This document shows positions 25,657-35,000 of a stretch of DNA of 64,000 bases, piece by piece. How positions within the stretch are numbered: the stretch's first letter is position 1; the number at the start of each line of letters is the position of its first letter. This stretch comes from Sulfitobacter sp. DSM 110093 (GTDB lineage: Bacteria > Pseudomonadota > Alphaproteobacteria > Rhodobacterales > Rhodobacteraceae), in assembly GCF_022788715.1 (NCBI RefSeq), contig NZ_CP085167.1, positions 1,733,001-1,797,000 on the forward strand. Direction: 5' to 3'. The notes beneath the pieces are model-generated. The model was not told the DNA's origin. It searched no databases and saw nothing but the letters and a program-made list of their open reading frames with translations. The translations under genes and the position numbers were made by a program.

Positions 25657-26713
25657 TCTACTCCAAGAGGCCCGCCGACAGGCCGAAATCTGCAACGCCT
25701 GCCGCTATTGCGAAGGCTACTGTTCGGTCTTCCCTGCCCTTCAGGCCGAACGCGCCTTTTCTGACGGGGATCTGACGCAACTGGCGAACCTGTGCCACAA
25801 CTGCCGGGGCTGCTATTATGCGTGCCAATACACCGCTCCGCATGAGTTTGAACTGAACCTGCCCCAAGCCTTGGCCGATGTGCGCCAAGACAGTTGGGAG
25901 GAGTTCGCCTTTCCACGTGCCGCCGGGAAAGCCTTCCAAAAAAACGGCCTCGCCATCGTGCTCGCCACTGTCTTGGGCTTTGCCCTGCTCTTCTGGGCTG
26001 CCCGTGCGCTGGCTGCTGCGGGGGGCGAGGGATTTTATGCGGTGCTGTCTCACAATGCGATGGTGGCGATTTTTCTGCCCGCCTTTCTGTTTCCGCTGTT
26101 CAGCATCGCCATCGGTCTGCGGCGTTATTGGCAAACGGTGGGCGGTGCTCCAGTCCGCCTATGTCACCTCAGCGGAGCCATCGCCTCGGCTGCCAACATG
26201 CGCAACCTCAAGGGCGGCCATGGTGACGGCTGCAACTTTGAAGACGAAGACCGCTTCACGCACGCCCGGCGCTATGCGCATCAAGCAATCATGTATGGCT
26301 TTCTGCTGTGTTTCGCTTCGACCAGTGTGGGAACCCTCATGCACTATCTGCTGGATATGCCCGCCCCATATGGGCTGTTTTCGGCACCAAAGCTTCTTGG
26401 GCTCTCGGGTGGCATTCTATTGGTGTTGGGCTGTAGCAAGATGGTCTGGCTAAAGCTGCGGTCTGACAAGTCACTCGGCGCAAGCAAGGCCTTTGGCGGT
26501 GAGATTGCCTTTACCGGGTTGCTGGGATTTGTCGGACTGACTGGTCTGTTGCTCTATGCCGCAGGCGGTTCTTTTTGGATGCCGGGCTTGCTGGTCATCC
26601 ACCTTGGCGCCGTGCTCGCGTTCTTTCTGCTGACACCTTTTACCAAAATGGCACATGGATTCTACCGAATGGCGGCTTTAGTCCGGGATGCGCAGCGGCG
26701 CGAGGGAGCCTGA
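25646..26713 (+). CDS. tcuB: TcuB, iron-sulfur electron-transfer membrane protein
   Basis: A 355-residue protein. The N-terminus has two cysteine clusters, CNACRYCEGYCSVFP and LCHNCRGCYYACQY, that hold 4Fe-4S centres. From about residue 100 there are several membrane segments with His-containing helices, consistent with the haem-bearing part of TcuB. Known TcuB reoxidises the FADH2 of TcuA and sends electrons to the quinone pool. Overlap with tcuA shows translational coupling. No tcuC transporter gene follows; uptake is presumably by the Tct system to the left. Confidence 0.9.
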   Translation: MQIDLLQEARRQAEICNACRYCEGYCSVFPALQAERAFSDGDLTQLANLCHNCRGCYYACQYTAPHEFELNLPQALADVRQDSWEEFAFPRAAGKAFQKNGLAIVLATVLGFALLFWAARALAAAGGEGFYAVLSHNAMVAIFLPAFLFPLFSIAIGLRRYWQTVGGAPVRLCHLSGAIASAANMRNLKGGHGDGCNFEDEDRFTHARRYAHQAIMYGFLLCFASTSVGTLMHYLLDMPAPYGLFSAPKLLGLSGGILLVLGCSKMVWLKLRSDKSLGASKAFGGEIAFTGLLGFVGLTGLLLYAAGGSFWMPGLLVIHLGAVLAFFLLTPFTKMAHGFYRMAALVRDAQRREGA

Positions 26714-27160
26714 CAATCTGGGTTAGAAACACCGAATGGATGGGCGGGCTTTGTTTCGCTCAATCACCAATCTGCAATTCTCCTCACGCGCGTACTGATA
26801 CGGCTTTCATTGCGGGTTCCATTTCCTTCGAGAAAAAGGGACCAACCAGCTCGGGCAAGTTATATGGGTGAATGACTAGATCTCGGCTGCGGCCCCGAAG
26901 GGAAGCAGATCAAGAGAACCGTCTGAAATGGACAAGCTTTGCGTCTGTCGTCACTGAAGACAGCACCAAATGTTTGAGTTCGTCAACCCTATGGGAAGCG
27001 AGATGATTTTGTGGAGCGCGTTATTCGATTAGAATTAACGCGCTCCACAAATACCATAAAAACAAGGACTTCACGCTGCTTGGGTCCGAATAGCCTTGGG
27101 CGTCAAAACGGCCCGATTGGGCTATAATCACTTGGTATATCAGACACGGGGCGTCTCCGC
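26714..27160. other. Gap between tcuB and nrdJ with a long inverted repeat
   Basis: 447 bases without a supported gene. TTTGTGGAGCGCGTTA (27008-27023) and TAACGCGCTCCACAAA (27036-27051) form a perfect 16-base inverted repeat with a 12-base loop, the most striking feature. No U-tract follows on either strand, so it may be a protein-binding site, a bidirectional terminator or the scar of a small mobile element. The rest shows nothing recognised. Confidence 0.5.
27105..27122 (-). terminator. Weak terminator candidate downstream of nrdJ
   Basis: On the minus strand GCCC-aatc-GGGC followed by CGTTTTG lies about 40 bases past the nrdJ stop. The stem is only 4 bp, so the call is weak. Confidence 0.3.
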
Positions 27161-30100
27161 TTAACTACAGCCGCTGGTGCCACCGCAGGTGTTGCACTTC
27201 ATGCAGGTGCCGTTGCGGACCAAAGTATAGTTGCCGCATTCGCCGCAAGCTTCGCCTTCGTAGCCCTGCATCTTGGCCTTTGCCCGCGCATCGAAGCTCA
27301 CCGCGCCAGAGCTTGCGGAAGTGGAAGACTTCACCGCAACGGCCATGTCAGCACCGCCGCCGACCTGAGGCACGAGGGTCTCAAGCGCTGCGCTGGTATC
27401 CACGGTCTGACCGCCCTGAAGCACCACAAGCTCTTGAGGTAAACGATTGCGCAGATAGCCTGAGGAGCTGATTTGTTTCAGTACATCCAATGACTTATTC
27501 GCCGCTTTCTCGCTAAGCTCGCTAACATTGCCGAGGTTCTCTTCTTCGCCACGGCCCAGATCATCAAAGGTCGCCCCTTCGGGTTTCACATGCGCCAGAT
27601 CGGTTCGGTCAAGGTAGGACACGGCGAGTTCGCGGAATACATAGTCAAGGATCGAGGTCGCCTGCTTGATGCTGTCGTTGCCCTGCACCATACCCGCGGG
27701 CTCAAATTTGGTGAAGGTAAACGCATCGACGAACTCTTCCAGCGGCACGCCGTATTGCAGGCCCACCGAAACCGCGATGGCGAAGTTGTTCATCATCGCG
27801 CGGAAACCCGCACCTTCCTTATGCATGTCGATGAAGATTTCGCCCAGTTTGCCGTCTTCATATTCGCCCGTGCGCAGATAGACCTTATGGCCGCCCACAT
27901 TGGCCTTTTGGGTATAGCCTTTGCGGCGCTGCGGCATCTTCTCGCGGTGCGATTTTATGATTTCTTTGACGATCACCTTCTCGACGATCTTTTCGGCCAA
28001 CACGGCAGCTTTCTCATGTGGGCTGCCACTCTCCAGAGTCTCGGCGGCGTCATCGTCGTCTTCGACAAGGGCAGCGGCCAGTGGCTGGCTGAGTTTCGAG
28101 CCATCACGGTAAAGCGCGTTTGCCTTGATGCCCAAAGACCAGCTGAGCTCATAAGCCTTCTGGCAATCTTCGATGGTCGCGTCATTCGGCATGTTGATCG
28201 TCTTAGAGATCGCCCCCGAGATGAAGCTCTGCGCGGCGGCCATCATATAGATGTGGCTGTTAACCGAGAGATAGCGTTTGCCCTTCTTGCCGCAGAGGTT
28301 GGCGCAGTCGAAGATGCCGTAATGTTCTTCTTTCAGATGCGGCGCGCCTTCCAGCGTCATGGTGCCGCAAACATGGTCATTGGCCGCTTCGATGTCCGCC
28401 TTGCTAAAGCCGAGCGAGCGCAGCAGGTCAAAGGTCGGATCATTCAGTTTCGCGGTTGGGATGCCCAGCACCTGCGTGCAGAAGGCCTCTCCCAGCGTCC
28501 ACTGGTTGAACACAAAGCGGATGTCGAAGGCCTGCTTCAGTGCGGCATCCACCTTGGCCAACTCATTCGCGCCGAAACCGTGACCTGCCAGCGTGGTATG
28601 GTTGATCGCAGGCGCGTTGCCGATGGTGCCGTGGCCCACGGCGTAGCTGACGATCTCTTCGATCTGGGCCGAACCGTAGCCGAGTTTCTCCAGCGCGGCA
28701 GGCACAGATTGGTTGATGATCCTGAAATAGCCACCCCCTGCGAGCTTCTTGAACTTCACCAGCGCGAAGTCAGGCTCAATCCCCGTGGTGTCGCAGTCCA
28801 TCACCAGACCGATGGTGCCCGTGGGCGCGATGACAGAGGTCTGCGCATTGCGGTATCCGTGGGCTTCGCCCAGTTTCAGCGCCTCGTCCCAACAGGATTT
28901 GGCGATGTCGACCAGCCCCGCCTGTGGGCAGTTGGCATGATCCAGTGGCACCGGTTTGACCGAAAGCTGCTCATAGCCATCTGCCTGGCCATGGGCCGCG
29001 TTGCGGTGGTTGCGGATGACGCGCAGCATATGCTCGGCGTTCTTGGCATAGCCCGGGAAGGTGCCCAATTCGCCCGCCATCTCGGCCGACGTTGCATAGG
29101 CCACACCGGTCATAATCGCGGTCAAGGCACCGCCAAGCGCGCGGCCCTCGTCGCTGTCATAGGAATAGCCCATGTTCATCAGCAGGCCACCAATGTTCGC
29201 ATAGCCCAGACCAAGCGTGCGGAAGTCATAGGACCGCTGCGCGATTTCCTTGGACGGGAACTGTGCCATCATCACACTGATTTCCAGTGTCACGGTCCAA
29301 AGACGGCTGGCGTGCATGTAGTCCTCGACCTGAAACTCGCCATCCTTGAGGAAGGTCAGCAGGTTCATTGAGGCCAAGTTGCAGGCCGTATCGTCGAGGA
29401 ACATGTATTCCGAACAGGGGTTCGAGCCTCGGATCGCGCCATCTTCTGGGCAAGTGTGCCAGTCGTTTACTGTGTCGTGGTACTGAATGCCCGGATCAGC
29501 GCAGGCCCAGGCGGCGTGGCCGACCTGATCCCAGAGGTCCCGCGCTCGGATCGTCTTGGTCACACGGTTTTCGGTGCGGCTGATAAGCTCCCAGTCGGCG
29601 TCTTTTTCGACGGCTGTGAGGAATGCATTGGTCACGCGGATCGAGTTGTTCGAGTTCTGGCCGGAGACCGAGTTATAGGCTTCCGAATCCCAATCTGTGT
29701 CATAAGTCGGAAATTCGATGCTCGTGTGGCCCTGCTTGGCGTAATCCAGCACCCGCTTGACATAAGTCTCGGGGATCGCGACCTTTTTGGCTTCGCGGAT
29801 CGCCTGCTTCAACTGGTCGTTCTTGGCCGGGTCATAGGCGTCTTCGGCCACGCCGTCCCATGCTTTGATCGCGTCGAACAGCAGGTTCAGCTTTTGCTCG
29901 TGCATCTTGGAGCCAGCCACGATGCTCGCGACCTTCTGCTCTTCAAGCACCTTCCAATTGATGAAATCTTGAATATCGGGGTGGTCGGCGTCGACGATCA
30001 CCATTTTGGCGGCCCGGCGGGTGGTGCCGCCGGATTTGATGGCGCCAGCGGCGCGGTCCCCGATCTTGAGGAACCCCATCAAACCCGACGACTTGCCGCC

Positions 30101-30817
30101 GCCCGACAGCTTCTCGCCCTCTCCGCGGAGCGATGAAAAGTTGGTGCCCGTGCCTGAACCGTATTTGAACAGCCGCGCCTCGCGGACCCAAAGGTCCATG
30201 ATCCCGCCGTCGCCGACCAGATCGTCGGCGACCGATTGGATAAAGCAGGCATGCGGTTGCGGGTGCTCATAGGAGGATTTCGACCGCGTCAGCTTGCCAG
30301 TCTTGTAGTCGACATAGTAGTGCCCCTGTGCCGGGCCATCGATGCCGTATGCCCAATGCAGGCCGGTATTGAACCACTGCGGGGAGTTCGGTGCCGCACG
30401 CTGGCTAGCTAGCATATGGCGCATTTCGTCGTAGTAGGCCTGAGCGTCTTCTTCGGTGGTGAAATAACCACCCTTCCAGCCCCAATAAGCCCAAGCGCCC
30501 GCTAGACGATCGAACACCTGCTTCGAAGACGTCTCGCCGCCCATGGTCGCGTCATCTGTCGGGACCGAGCGCCACAGGAATTCCGGCACGCCCTTCTCTT
30601 TGACGCGGCGCGTGGCGCTTGGCACGCCTGCTTTGCGGAAATACTTCTGCGCGATCACATCGCTGGCGACTTGGCTCCAGGCTTTGGGCACTTCGACATT
30701 ATCAAGCTTGAACACCACCGAACCGTCAGGGTTGCGGATTTCCGACACCGTGGTGACAAAGTCCAAATCCGCATAGGCGTCCTGCCCGGCTTTAGTGAAA
30801 TTACGTTCAATTTTCAT
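27161..30817 (-). CDS. nrdJ: Vitamin B12-dependent ribonucleotide reductase
   Basis: A 1218-residue class II reductase making deoxyribonucleotides using adenosylcobalamin. The length and layout fit the alphaproteobacterial NrdJ: the catalytic core includes [20 protein letters not shown], with the reducing Cys, and the barrel segment [18 protein letters not shown]. The C-terminus ends [19 protein letters not shown] and [11 protein letters not shown], a zinc ribbon plus redox-active Cys. No nrdAB or nrdD is in the window, and no cobalamin riboswitch was found upstream. Probably controlled by NrdR (see the boxes at 31006-31052). Confidence 0.97.
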   Translation of the reverse strand: MKIERNFTKAGQDAYADLDFVTTVSEIRNPDGSVVFKLDNVEVPKAWSQVASDVIAQKYFRKAGVPSATRRVKEKGVPEFLWRSVPTDDATMGGETSSKQVFDRLAGAWAYWGWKGGYFTTEEDAQAYYDEMRHMLASQRAAPNSPQWFNTGLHWAYGIDGPAQGHYYVDYKTGKLTRSKSSYEHPQPHACFIQSVADDLVGDGGIMDLWVREARLFKYGSGTGTNFSSLRGEGEKLSGGGKSSGLMGFLKIGDRAAGAIKSGGTTRRAAKMVIVDADHPDIQDFINWKVLEEQKVASIVAGSKMHEQKLNLLFDAIKAWDGVAEDAYDPAKNDQLKQAIREAKKVAIPETYVKRVLDYAKQGHTSIEFPTYDTDWDSEAYNSVSGQNSNNSIRVTNAFLTAVEKDADWELISRTENRVTKTIRARDLWDQVGHAAWACADPGIQYHDTVNDWHTCPEDGAIRGSNPCSEYMFLDDTACNLASMNLLTFLKDGEFQVEDYMHASRLWTVTLEISVMMAQFPSKEIAQRSYDFRTLGLGYANIGGLLMNMGYSYDSDEGRALGGALTAIMTGVAYATSAEMAGELGTFPGYAKNAEHMLRVIRNHRNAAHGQADGYEQLSVKPVPLDHANCPQAGLVDIAKSCWDEALKLGEAHGYRNAQTSVIAPTGTIGLVMDCDTTGIEPDFALVKFKKLAGGGYFRIINQSVPAALEKLGYGSAQIEEIVSYAVGHGTIGNAPAINHTTLAGHGFGANELAKVDAALKQAFDIRFVFNQWTLGEAFCTQVLGIPTAKLNDPTFDLLRSLGFSKADIEAANDHVCGTMTLEGAPHLKEEHYGIFDCANLCGKKGKRYLSVNSHIYMMAAAQSFISGAISKTINMPNDATIEDCQKAYELSWSLGIKANALYRDGSKLSQPLAAALVEDDDDAAETLESGSPHEKAAVLAEKIVEKVIVKEIIKSHREKMPQRRKGYTQKANVGGHKVYLRTGEYEDGKLGEIFIDMHKEGAGFRAMMNNFAIAVSVGLQYGVPLEEFVDAFTFTKFEPAGMVQGNDSIKQATSILDYVFRELAVSYLDRTDLAHVKPEGATFDDLGRGEEENLGNVSELSEKAANKSLDVLKQISSSGYLRNRLPQELVVLQGGQTVDTSAALETLVPQVGGGADMAVAVKSSTSASSGAVSFDARAKAKMQGYEGEACGECGNYTLVRNGTCMKCNTCGGTSGCS

Positions 30818-31513
30818 TGTCGCTGCCTCATATCCAGCATTTCAAATCCCAAGCCGATCGCCACTCAGCAGACCGCCTCACCCCATTTCTTTCGTCGGCA
30901 GGAAACAGTTCGGCTTCGCAATGCCAGCCCGATAGCAAGCAACTCGATTTTACTAACGATGGTTGTTCTGCCCTGTCCTGCTGCCTTAGCGCCTAAACGT
31001 GTTAACCACTATATCTTGTGGCGCTTTTGGTAACCCGCACAAATTGACGTAGATATGACTATAGGGTCAACGATTTTTTTACGATTTATTTTGACGCAGC
31101 AGGTTGACCAAATAGGACGGATTTACCTTTCAGCAGCCCAACCGATTCAAACTCAGGATATCCCCAGAGATACCCGCAGGCCGCGTGCCGCAGGCGGAGG
31201 TGAAATTACCTTTTCCCGTGGCAGGGTTAGCGGGCCGGATTGAGAGATTGGTTTAATTCATCCACAGCAACAGGTGCCAGCGGACCGGAACGTAGCGGCA
31301 AGTCCCAACTGAGCCAATGAAATGAGCCGCGATGACATCGCGCGCGCCCTCTTCGGCGAAAGCGCGACAGAATCGCCACGGTTCACAGCACAAACGGCAA
31401 AGACCCACCACAAACGCAGCGGTCGATACTAATTCTTGTGCAAAATGGGAAAGACGCAACATTGACGGCCCAAGCAAATGCCAAGGCCAATCAATATCAC
31501 GACTGGAATGAAG
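30818..31513. other. Intergenic region nrdJ to tRNA-Pro
   Basis: About 700 bases. Near nrdJ, AAGCCGA (30851) and TCGGCTT (30910) are inverted arms that could close a leader stem on the nrdJ mRNA. The NrdR-like boxes lie in the centre. From about 31055 to 31500 only short frames without homology or a plausible start occur, and no gene is called. Confidence 0.4.
31006..31052 (-). promoter_or_regulatory. Candidate NrdR boxes upstream of nrdJ
   Basis: CCACTATATCTTGTGG at 31006-31021 agrees closely with the NrdR box (ACAC-WATATWTW-GTGT type). A weaker match, GCACAAATTGACGTAG at 31037-31052, has its start 31 bases away, the usual three-turn spacing of paired NrdR boxes. The sites lie about 190 bases upstream of nrdJ, leaving room for a promoter and leader. 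NrdR is a general repressor of ribonucleotide reductase genes. Confidence 0.55.
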
Positions 31514-31590
31514 TGGTCGGAGCGAGAGGATTCGAACCTCCGACCCCCTGTACCCAAAACAGGTGCGCTACCAGGCTGCGCCACGCTCCG
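31514..31590 (-). tRNA. tRNA-Pro (anticodon TGG)
   Basis: On the minus strand the sequence opens CGGAGCGTGGCGCAGCCTGG, typical proline tRNA with matching acceptor arms CGGAGCG/CGCTCCG. The anticodon stem-loop CCTGT-TTTGGGT-ACAGG gives TGG, and the T-arm is GGTTCGAATCC. The encoded CCA is at 31514-31516. Length 77 including CCA. No duplicated core was noticed nearby. Confidence 0.97.
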
Positions 31591-31667
31591 ACTGACGCTT
31601 CTTTAGCTATAACCCTGGGGATTGAAAAGCCCTGAATGACCGAAAGTTCAGGAATTTGGCAGAGAAT

Positions 31668-32165
31668 TTAACAAGGCCACGCAGGATCGTTCTGCGCAAA
31701 GGCTGGATGGCGGATTTCGCTGCCTTCGGTGATGCCAAGACGCTTGGAAAGACCGCCGTTAATTTCCAAAACGGAAAGCAGATTGTCCCCGCCCGGAATC
31801 GGTGTCTCGTCCAATGGTTTTGCGGAGTGGTGGATTTTCTGAATTACGCCCTGCGAATCGATAAAGAGCAAATCCAACGGGATCAGCGTGTTGCGCATCC
31901 AAAAGCTTAGCGGCTGCGGGGTTTCATAGATAAACAACATGCCCGAGCTCAGCGGCATTGACCGCCGGTGCATCAAACCTTGGGACCGTTCGGCGGTATC
32001 ATCGGCCACTTCGATTGAGAAACGCGCCTTGCCCCAGTCTCCGCGCAGGGTCACTGCATCATCGCGGCAGACATTCGCCGCGGCCGCCCCCGTCATCAGC
32101 AGGCCAGCAACCGCCGCGCCCGTTAACCGCTTGATAACGGTCAACCGTCTATCACTGTTTCCCAT
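31668..32165 (-). CDS. DUF192 family secreted protein
   Basis: A 165-residue protein with a hydrophobic leader (VIKRLTGAAVAGLLMTGAAA) and a DUF192 domain: RSQGLMHRRSMPLSSGMLFI followed by LSFWMRNTLIPLDLLFID, with the Gly-Leu-Met and FWM..T signature. The family's function is unknown. The ORF overlaps the end of the preceding cold-shock gene by 25 bases, so it is likely cotranscribed with it. Confidence 0.85.
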   Translation of the reverse strand: MGNSDRRLTVIKRLTGAAVAGLLMTGAAAANVCRDDAVTLRGDWGKARFSIEVADDTAERSQGLMHRRSMPLSSGMLFIYETPQPLSFWMRNTLIPLDLLFIDSQGVIQKIHHSAKPLDETPIPGGDNLLSVLEINGGLSKRLGITEGSEIRHPAFAQNDPAWPC

Positions 32166-32686
32166 GATCTTACCTCCGCTGCCAACTGGCCCCGATCGCC
32201 AACAATCACCCGCATGGCAACAGCTTCGCCCGGTTGCAAATCACAAAGGCCCGATTGCCGCAGGACATCCATGTGTAGAAACACATCTTCAGGGCAGCCA
32301 AAGACATTTGCAAATCCGAATCCCTTGGCCTTGTCGAACCATTTGACCCGCGCAGGCTCAAACTCAGCAGCGGCAAGTTGGTCAGGATCAAAGCCGACAA
32401 AGTCGACAACCGCTGGGGGCAGTTCATCGGGCGGCTCTATGGTAAGCACTTCGACAGCCTGGGCACCGCGATCGGTTTGCTGCACACGTATCTTGACCCG
32501 CGCACCATCCGCGACCGAGCTTTGCCCAAAACTACGCAGCACATTAACGTGCAGCAAGATGTCAGGCCCGCCACTGTCGGCGACCACAAAGCCAAAGCCT
32601 TTGAGCGGATCGAACCACTTTACCACCCCCTCATGGGGGGCGTCGCAAGTTTCCGGTTCTGCTTCATTCCCAAACACGTCTTTCAT
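32141..32686 (-). CDS. Double cold-shock-domain protein
   Basis: A 181-residue protein with two cold-shock domains. The first (about 20-85) has GVVKWFDPLKGFGFVVADSG and DILLHVNVLR; the second (about 110-178) has ARVKWFDKAKGFGFANVFG and DVFLHMDVLR. KGFGF is the RNP1 nucleic-acid motif and V/LFLH the RNP2-like one. Single-domain Csp proteins are about 70 residues; the two-domain form is typical of alphaproteobacteria. It binds single-stranded RNA or DNA and probably tunes translation. Alternatively DNA binding only. Confidence 0.92.
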   Translation of the reverse strand: MKDVFGNEAEPETCDAPHEGVVKWFDPLKGFGFVVADSGGPDILLHVNVLRSFGQSSVADGARVKIRVQQTDRGAQAVEVLTIEPPDELPPAVVDFVGFDPDQLAAAEFEPARVKWFDKAKGFGFANVFGCPEDVFLHMDVLRQSGLCDLQPGEAVAMRVIVGDRGQLAAEVRSWETVIDG

Positions 32687-32705
32687 CGGTCTCGGCGGTG
32701 CCCCT

Positions 32706-33311
32706 TTAAGGATTGAGCCGGGTGACAGCCCAAGGCGACGCTATGTCAGCCCGGCGCCACCGAAAGCGGTCATGCAAACGAAACTCTCCATCCGCCCAGA
32801 ACTCAATCTCAAGCGGTGTAATACGGTATCCCCCCCAGAACGGCGGACGTTTTGGGTTCACCCCCTGCTGCGCCGTTACTTTCGCCACCTCGGCCATCAG
32901 CGCACCCCGCCCCGACAAAGGCTGCGATTGGCGCGACGCCCAAGCGCCCAGACGGCTTTTGAGCGATCTGGAGGCATAATATTCGTCGGCTTGAGGCCCA
33001 TCTTCACGGCTAATTAGCCCGCGCACCCGGACCTGACGGCGCAGGGATTTCCAATGCATCACGAATGCCGCTTTGCCTGCGGCATCAAGCTCATGGGCCT
33101 TTTGGCTTTCATAGTTTGTATAAAAGACAAAAGCTTCCGGCTCGATCTCTTTCAGCAGGACCATCCGTGCATTGGGCAGGCCTTGCGAATCGACGGTGCT
33201 GAGGGCGATGGCATTTGGATCATTCGGCTCACTTGCTTCCGCTTCGCTTAACCAGCGCTGCGCAATTGCAAAGGGGTCATCCCCTGCAAAGATACCTGTC
33301 CGCGTCTCCAT
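32706..33311 (-). CDS. pdxH: Pyridoxamine 5'-phosphate oxidase
   Basis: A 201-residue FMN enzyme that makes pyridoxal phosphate from pyridoxine or pyridoxamine phosphate. The start [20 protein letters not shown] at 33311 gives standard length. Motifs are [31 protein letters not shown] (FMN binding), [19 protein letters not shown] and, at the end, FRLHDRFRW. It is upstream of the cold-shock gene by 19 bases on the same strand. Confidence 0.95.
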   Translation of the reverse strand: METRTGIFAGDDPFAIAQRWLSEAEASEPNDPNAIALSTVDSQGLPNARMVLLKEIEPEAFVFYTNYESQKAHELDAAGKAAFVMHWKSLRRQVRVRGLISREDGPQADEYYASRSLKSRLGAWASRQSQPLSGRGALMAEVAKVTAQQGVNPKRPPFWGGYRITPLEIEFWADGEFRLHDRFRWRRADIASPWAVTRLNP

Positions 33312-33548
33312 TCGGCATCCCCTTTGAGAGTATTTAAGCCCGCATCCGGTCTGCGCCGGGTTCAGTTCCATTCGCTATGTCATTTGTTAAGGATGGGCAA
33401 CTCAAAGGACAACCACACCGGATTTCCGACAGTTAGCCGCCGATCTTATGTCAAAACCTTGGCGGCCGTCCGCCTGTGCAGTCTTGATGGCAACGGCGCA
33501 ATCGCCTAGACCAAGACAACCAAAACACAACATAGACAAGGCGGCGGA

Positions 33549-34355
33549 ATGGGAAACGAACTGATGCGGGGCAAGCGCGGGCTCATCATGGGCCTTGCGA
33601 ATGACAAATCAATCGCATGGGGCGTGGCCAAGGCACTGGCCGATGCTGGCGCCGAACTGGCCTTTTCCTACCAAGGCGATGCGCTTAAGAAACGCGTTGG
33701 CCCTTTGGCAGAACAGCTTGGCAGCGACATCGTTCTGCCCTGTGATGTGGGCGACGAAGCCTCGATCGATGCGATGTTCGACGGGCTGAAAGAACGCTGG
33801 GACGGGCTTGATTTCATTGTTCACGCCATCGGTTTTTCTGACAAGGGGGAACTGCGGGGCCGCTATGTCGATACCAGCCGTGGCAACTTCACCATGTCGA
33901 TGGATATTTCGGTCTATTCCTTTACCGCCGTGATGCAGCGCGCGGAAAAGATGATGTCGCCCGGCGCCAGCGCCCTGACGCTGACCTACTATGGTGCGGA
34001 AAAGGTCATGCCGCATTATAATGTGATGGGTGTGGCCAAGGCCGCGCTTGAGGCGTCGGTGAAATACCTCGCCGAGGATCTTGGCAAGGACGGCATCCGC
34101 GTCAACGCGATCTCTGCCGGGCCGATCAAGACGCTGGCGGCCTCCGGCATCGGCGACTTCCGCTACATCATGAAGTGGAACGAGTACAATTCGCCCCTGC
34201 GCCGCAATGTCACCACCGAAGATGTGGGCAAAGCTGCACTCTTCTTGCTGTCGGATCTGGGCAGTGGCACCACGGGTGAAAACCTGCATGTCGACGCGGG
34301 CTATCACGTTGTCGGCATGAAGGCGGTTGACGCGCCGGACATGTCCAAGGAATAA
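33549..34355 (+). CDS. fabI: Enoyl-ACP reductase, NADH-dependent
   Basis: A 268-residue SDR-type enzyme for the last step of fatty-acid elongation. It has the FabI Rossmann start GKRGLIMGLANDKSIAWGVA, the active-site Tyr-x6-Lys pattern in TLTYYGAEKVMPHYNVMGVAK, and the SAGPIKTLAASGI segment. Its control region lies in the 237-base gap to pdxH. Begins the plus-strand run fabI-gpt-aminotransferase-ppiD. Confidence 0.95.
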   Translation: MGNELMRGKRGLIMGLANDKSIAWGVAKALADAGAELAFSYQGDALKKRVGPLAEQLGSDIVLPCDVGDEASIDAMFDGLKERWDGLDFIVHAIGFSDKGELRGRYVDTSRGNFTMSMDISVYSFTAVMQRAEKMMSPGASALTLTYYGAEKVMPHYNVMGVAKAALEASVKYLAEDLGKDGIRVNAISAGPIKTLAASGIGDFRYIMKWNEYNSPLRRNVTTEDVGKAALFLLSDLGSGTTGENLHVDAGYHVVGMKAVDAPDMSKE

Positions 34356-34375
34356 CGCGCCCCAAACCTCATTCC

Positions 34376-34391
34376 GCGCGGGTTCCCGCGC
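34376..34391 (+). terminator. GC hairpin between fabI and gpt
   Basis: GCGCGGG-tt-CCCGCGC forms a short GC-rich stem (effective loop GTTC). No U-tract follows, so transcription could continue into gpt. It may be an attenuator or processing point. Confidence 0.3.
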
Positions 34392-34412
34392 AAACTGCTG
34401 CAAAGGAACATC

Positions 34413-34946
34413 ATGAGCACCCCAAAGGACGCCTCGCGCCTGCCCCACGAAAAGGGTTTTCACATCTCTTGGGATCAACTCCACCGTGACAGCCGCGCGC
34501 TGGCGTGGCGGCTGGATGGGCTGGGCCCTGACAAGGGCGCGTGGCGTGCGGTGGTGGCTATCACCCGCGGCGGCATGGCGCCTGCGATGATCGTCGCGCG
34601 TGAACTTGATATCCGCACGGTCGACACGATTTCGGTCATGTCCTACCATTCAGGCGGCGGCGCTGCCGACCAGCGGCGCGAGGCCAAAGTCCTTAAATCC
34701 CCCGACGCCGAGATGATGGGCGATGGCACTGGCATCCTGATTGTCGATGATCTGGTCGACAGCGGCAAGACCATCGAACTGGTCCGCGAGCTTTACCCCA
34801 ACGCCCATTTCGCCACCGTCTATGCCAAGCCCGAAGGCGAGCCGCAGGTCGACACCTTCATTACCGGGGTCAGCCAAGACACTTGGATTTTCTTTCCGTG
34901 GGACATGGCGTTGCAATATGTCGAACCCTACCGCGGCAAGGATTAA
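34413..34946 (+). CDS. gpt: Xanthine(-guanine) phosphoribosyltransferase
   Basis: A 177-residue purine salvage enzyme that attaches phosphoribose to xanthine or guanine. The PRPP-binding motif is [13 protein letters not shown] at about residues 109-121, and [17 protein letters not shown] is the N-terminal PRPP/flap region. Length and motif agree with alphaproteobacterial Gpt. It starts 57 bases after fabI. Whether guanine is also used cannot be told here. Confidence 0.9.
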   Translation: MSTPKDASRLPHEKGFHISWDQLHRDSRALAWRLDGLGPDKGAWRAVVAITRGGMAPAMIVARELDIRTVDTISVMSYHSGGGAADQRREAKVLKSPDAEMMGDGTGILIVDDLVDSGKTIELVRELYPNAHFATVYAKPEGEPQVDTFITGVSQDTWIFFPWDMALQYVEPYRGKD

Positions 34947-34948
34947 GG

Positions 34949-34965
34949 GGCGCTTTTATAGCGCC
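34949..34965 (+). terminator. Short hairpin after gpt
   Basis: GGCGCT-tttat-AGCGCC directly after the gpt stop is a 6-bp stem. It lacks a clear U-tract but is in the right place to end or slow transcription before the aminotransferase gene. Confidence 0.35.
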
Positions 34966-35000
34966 GCCTGCCCTTCCCGCCCTTTTTGCCGGATACAAAA

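Noticed and set aside
24253..25695. 480-codon minus-strand ORF opposite tcuA
   Set aside because: The tcuA frame carries FAD and substrate motifs; the opposite frame has only His/Gly/Arg-rich shadow sequence.
27590..29371. Long plus-strand ORF of 593 codons opposite nrdJ
   Set aside because: It lies wholly antisense to the highly conserved nrdJ frame and has the composition of a GC-rich shadow, without a recognisable domain.
30818..31050. Cobalamin riboswitch upstream of nrdJ
   Set aside because: Neither the conserved B12-box-like sequence nor the GCCACTG pairing element was found on the nrdJ strand.
31253..31477. 74-codon minus-strand ORF near tRNA-Pro
   Set aside because: Cys/Trp-rich random-looking translation with no start signal or domain.
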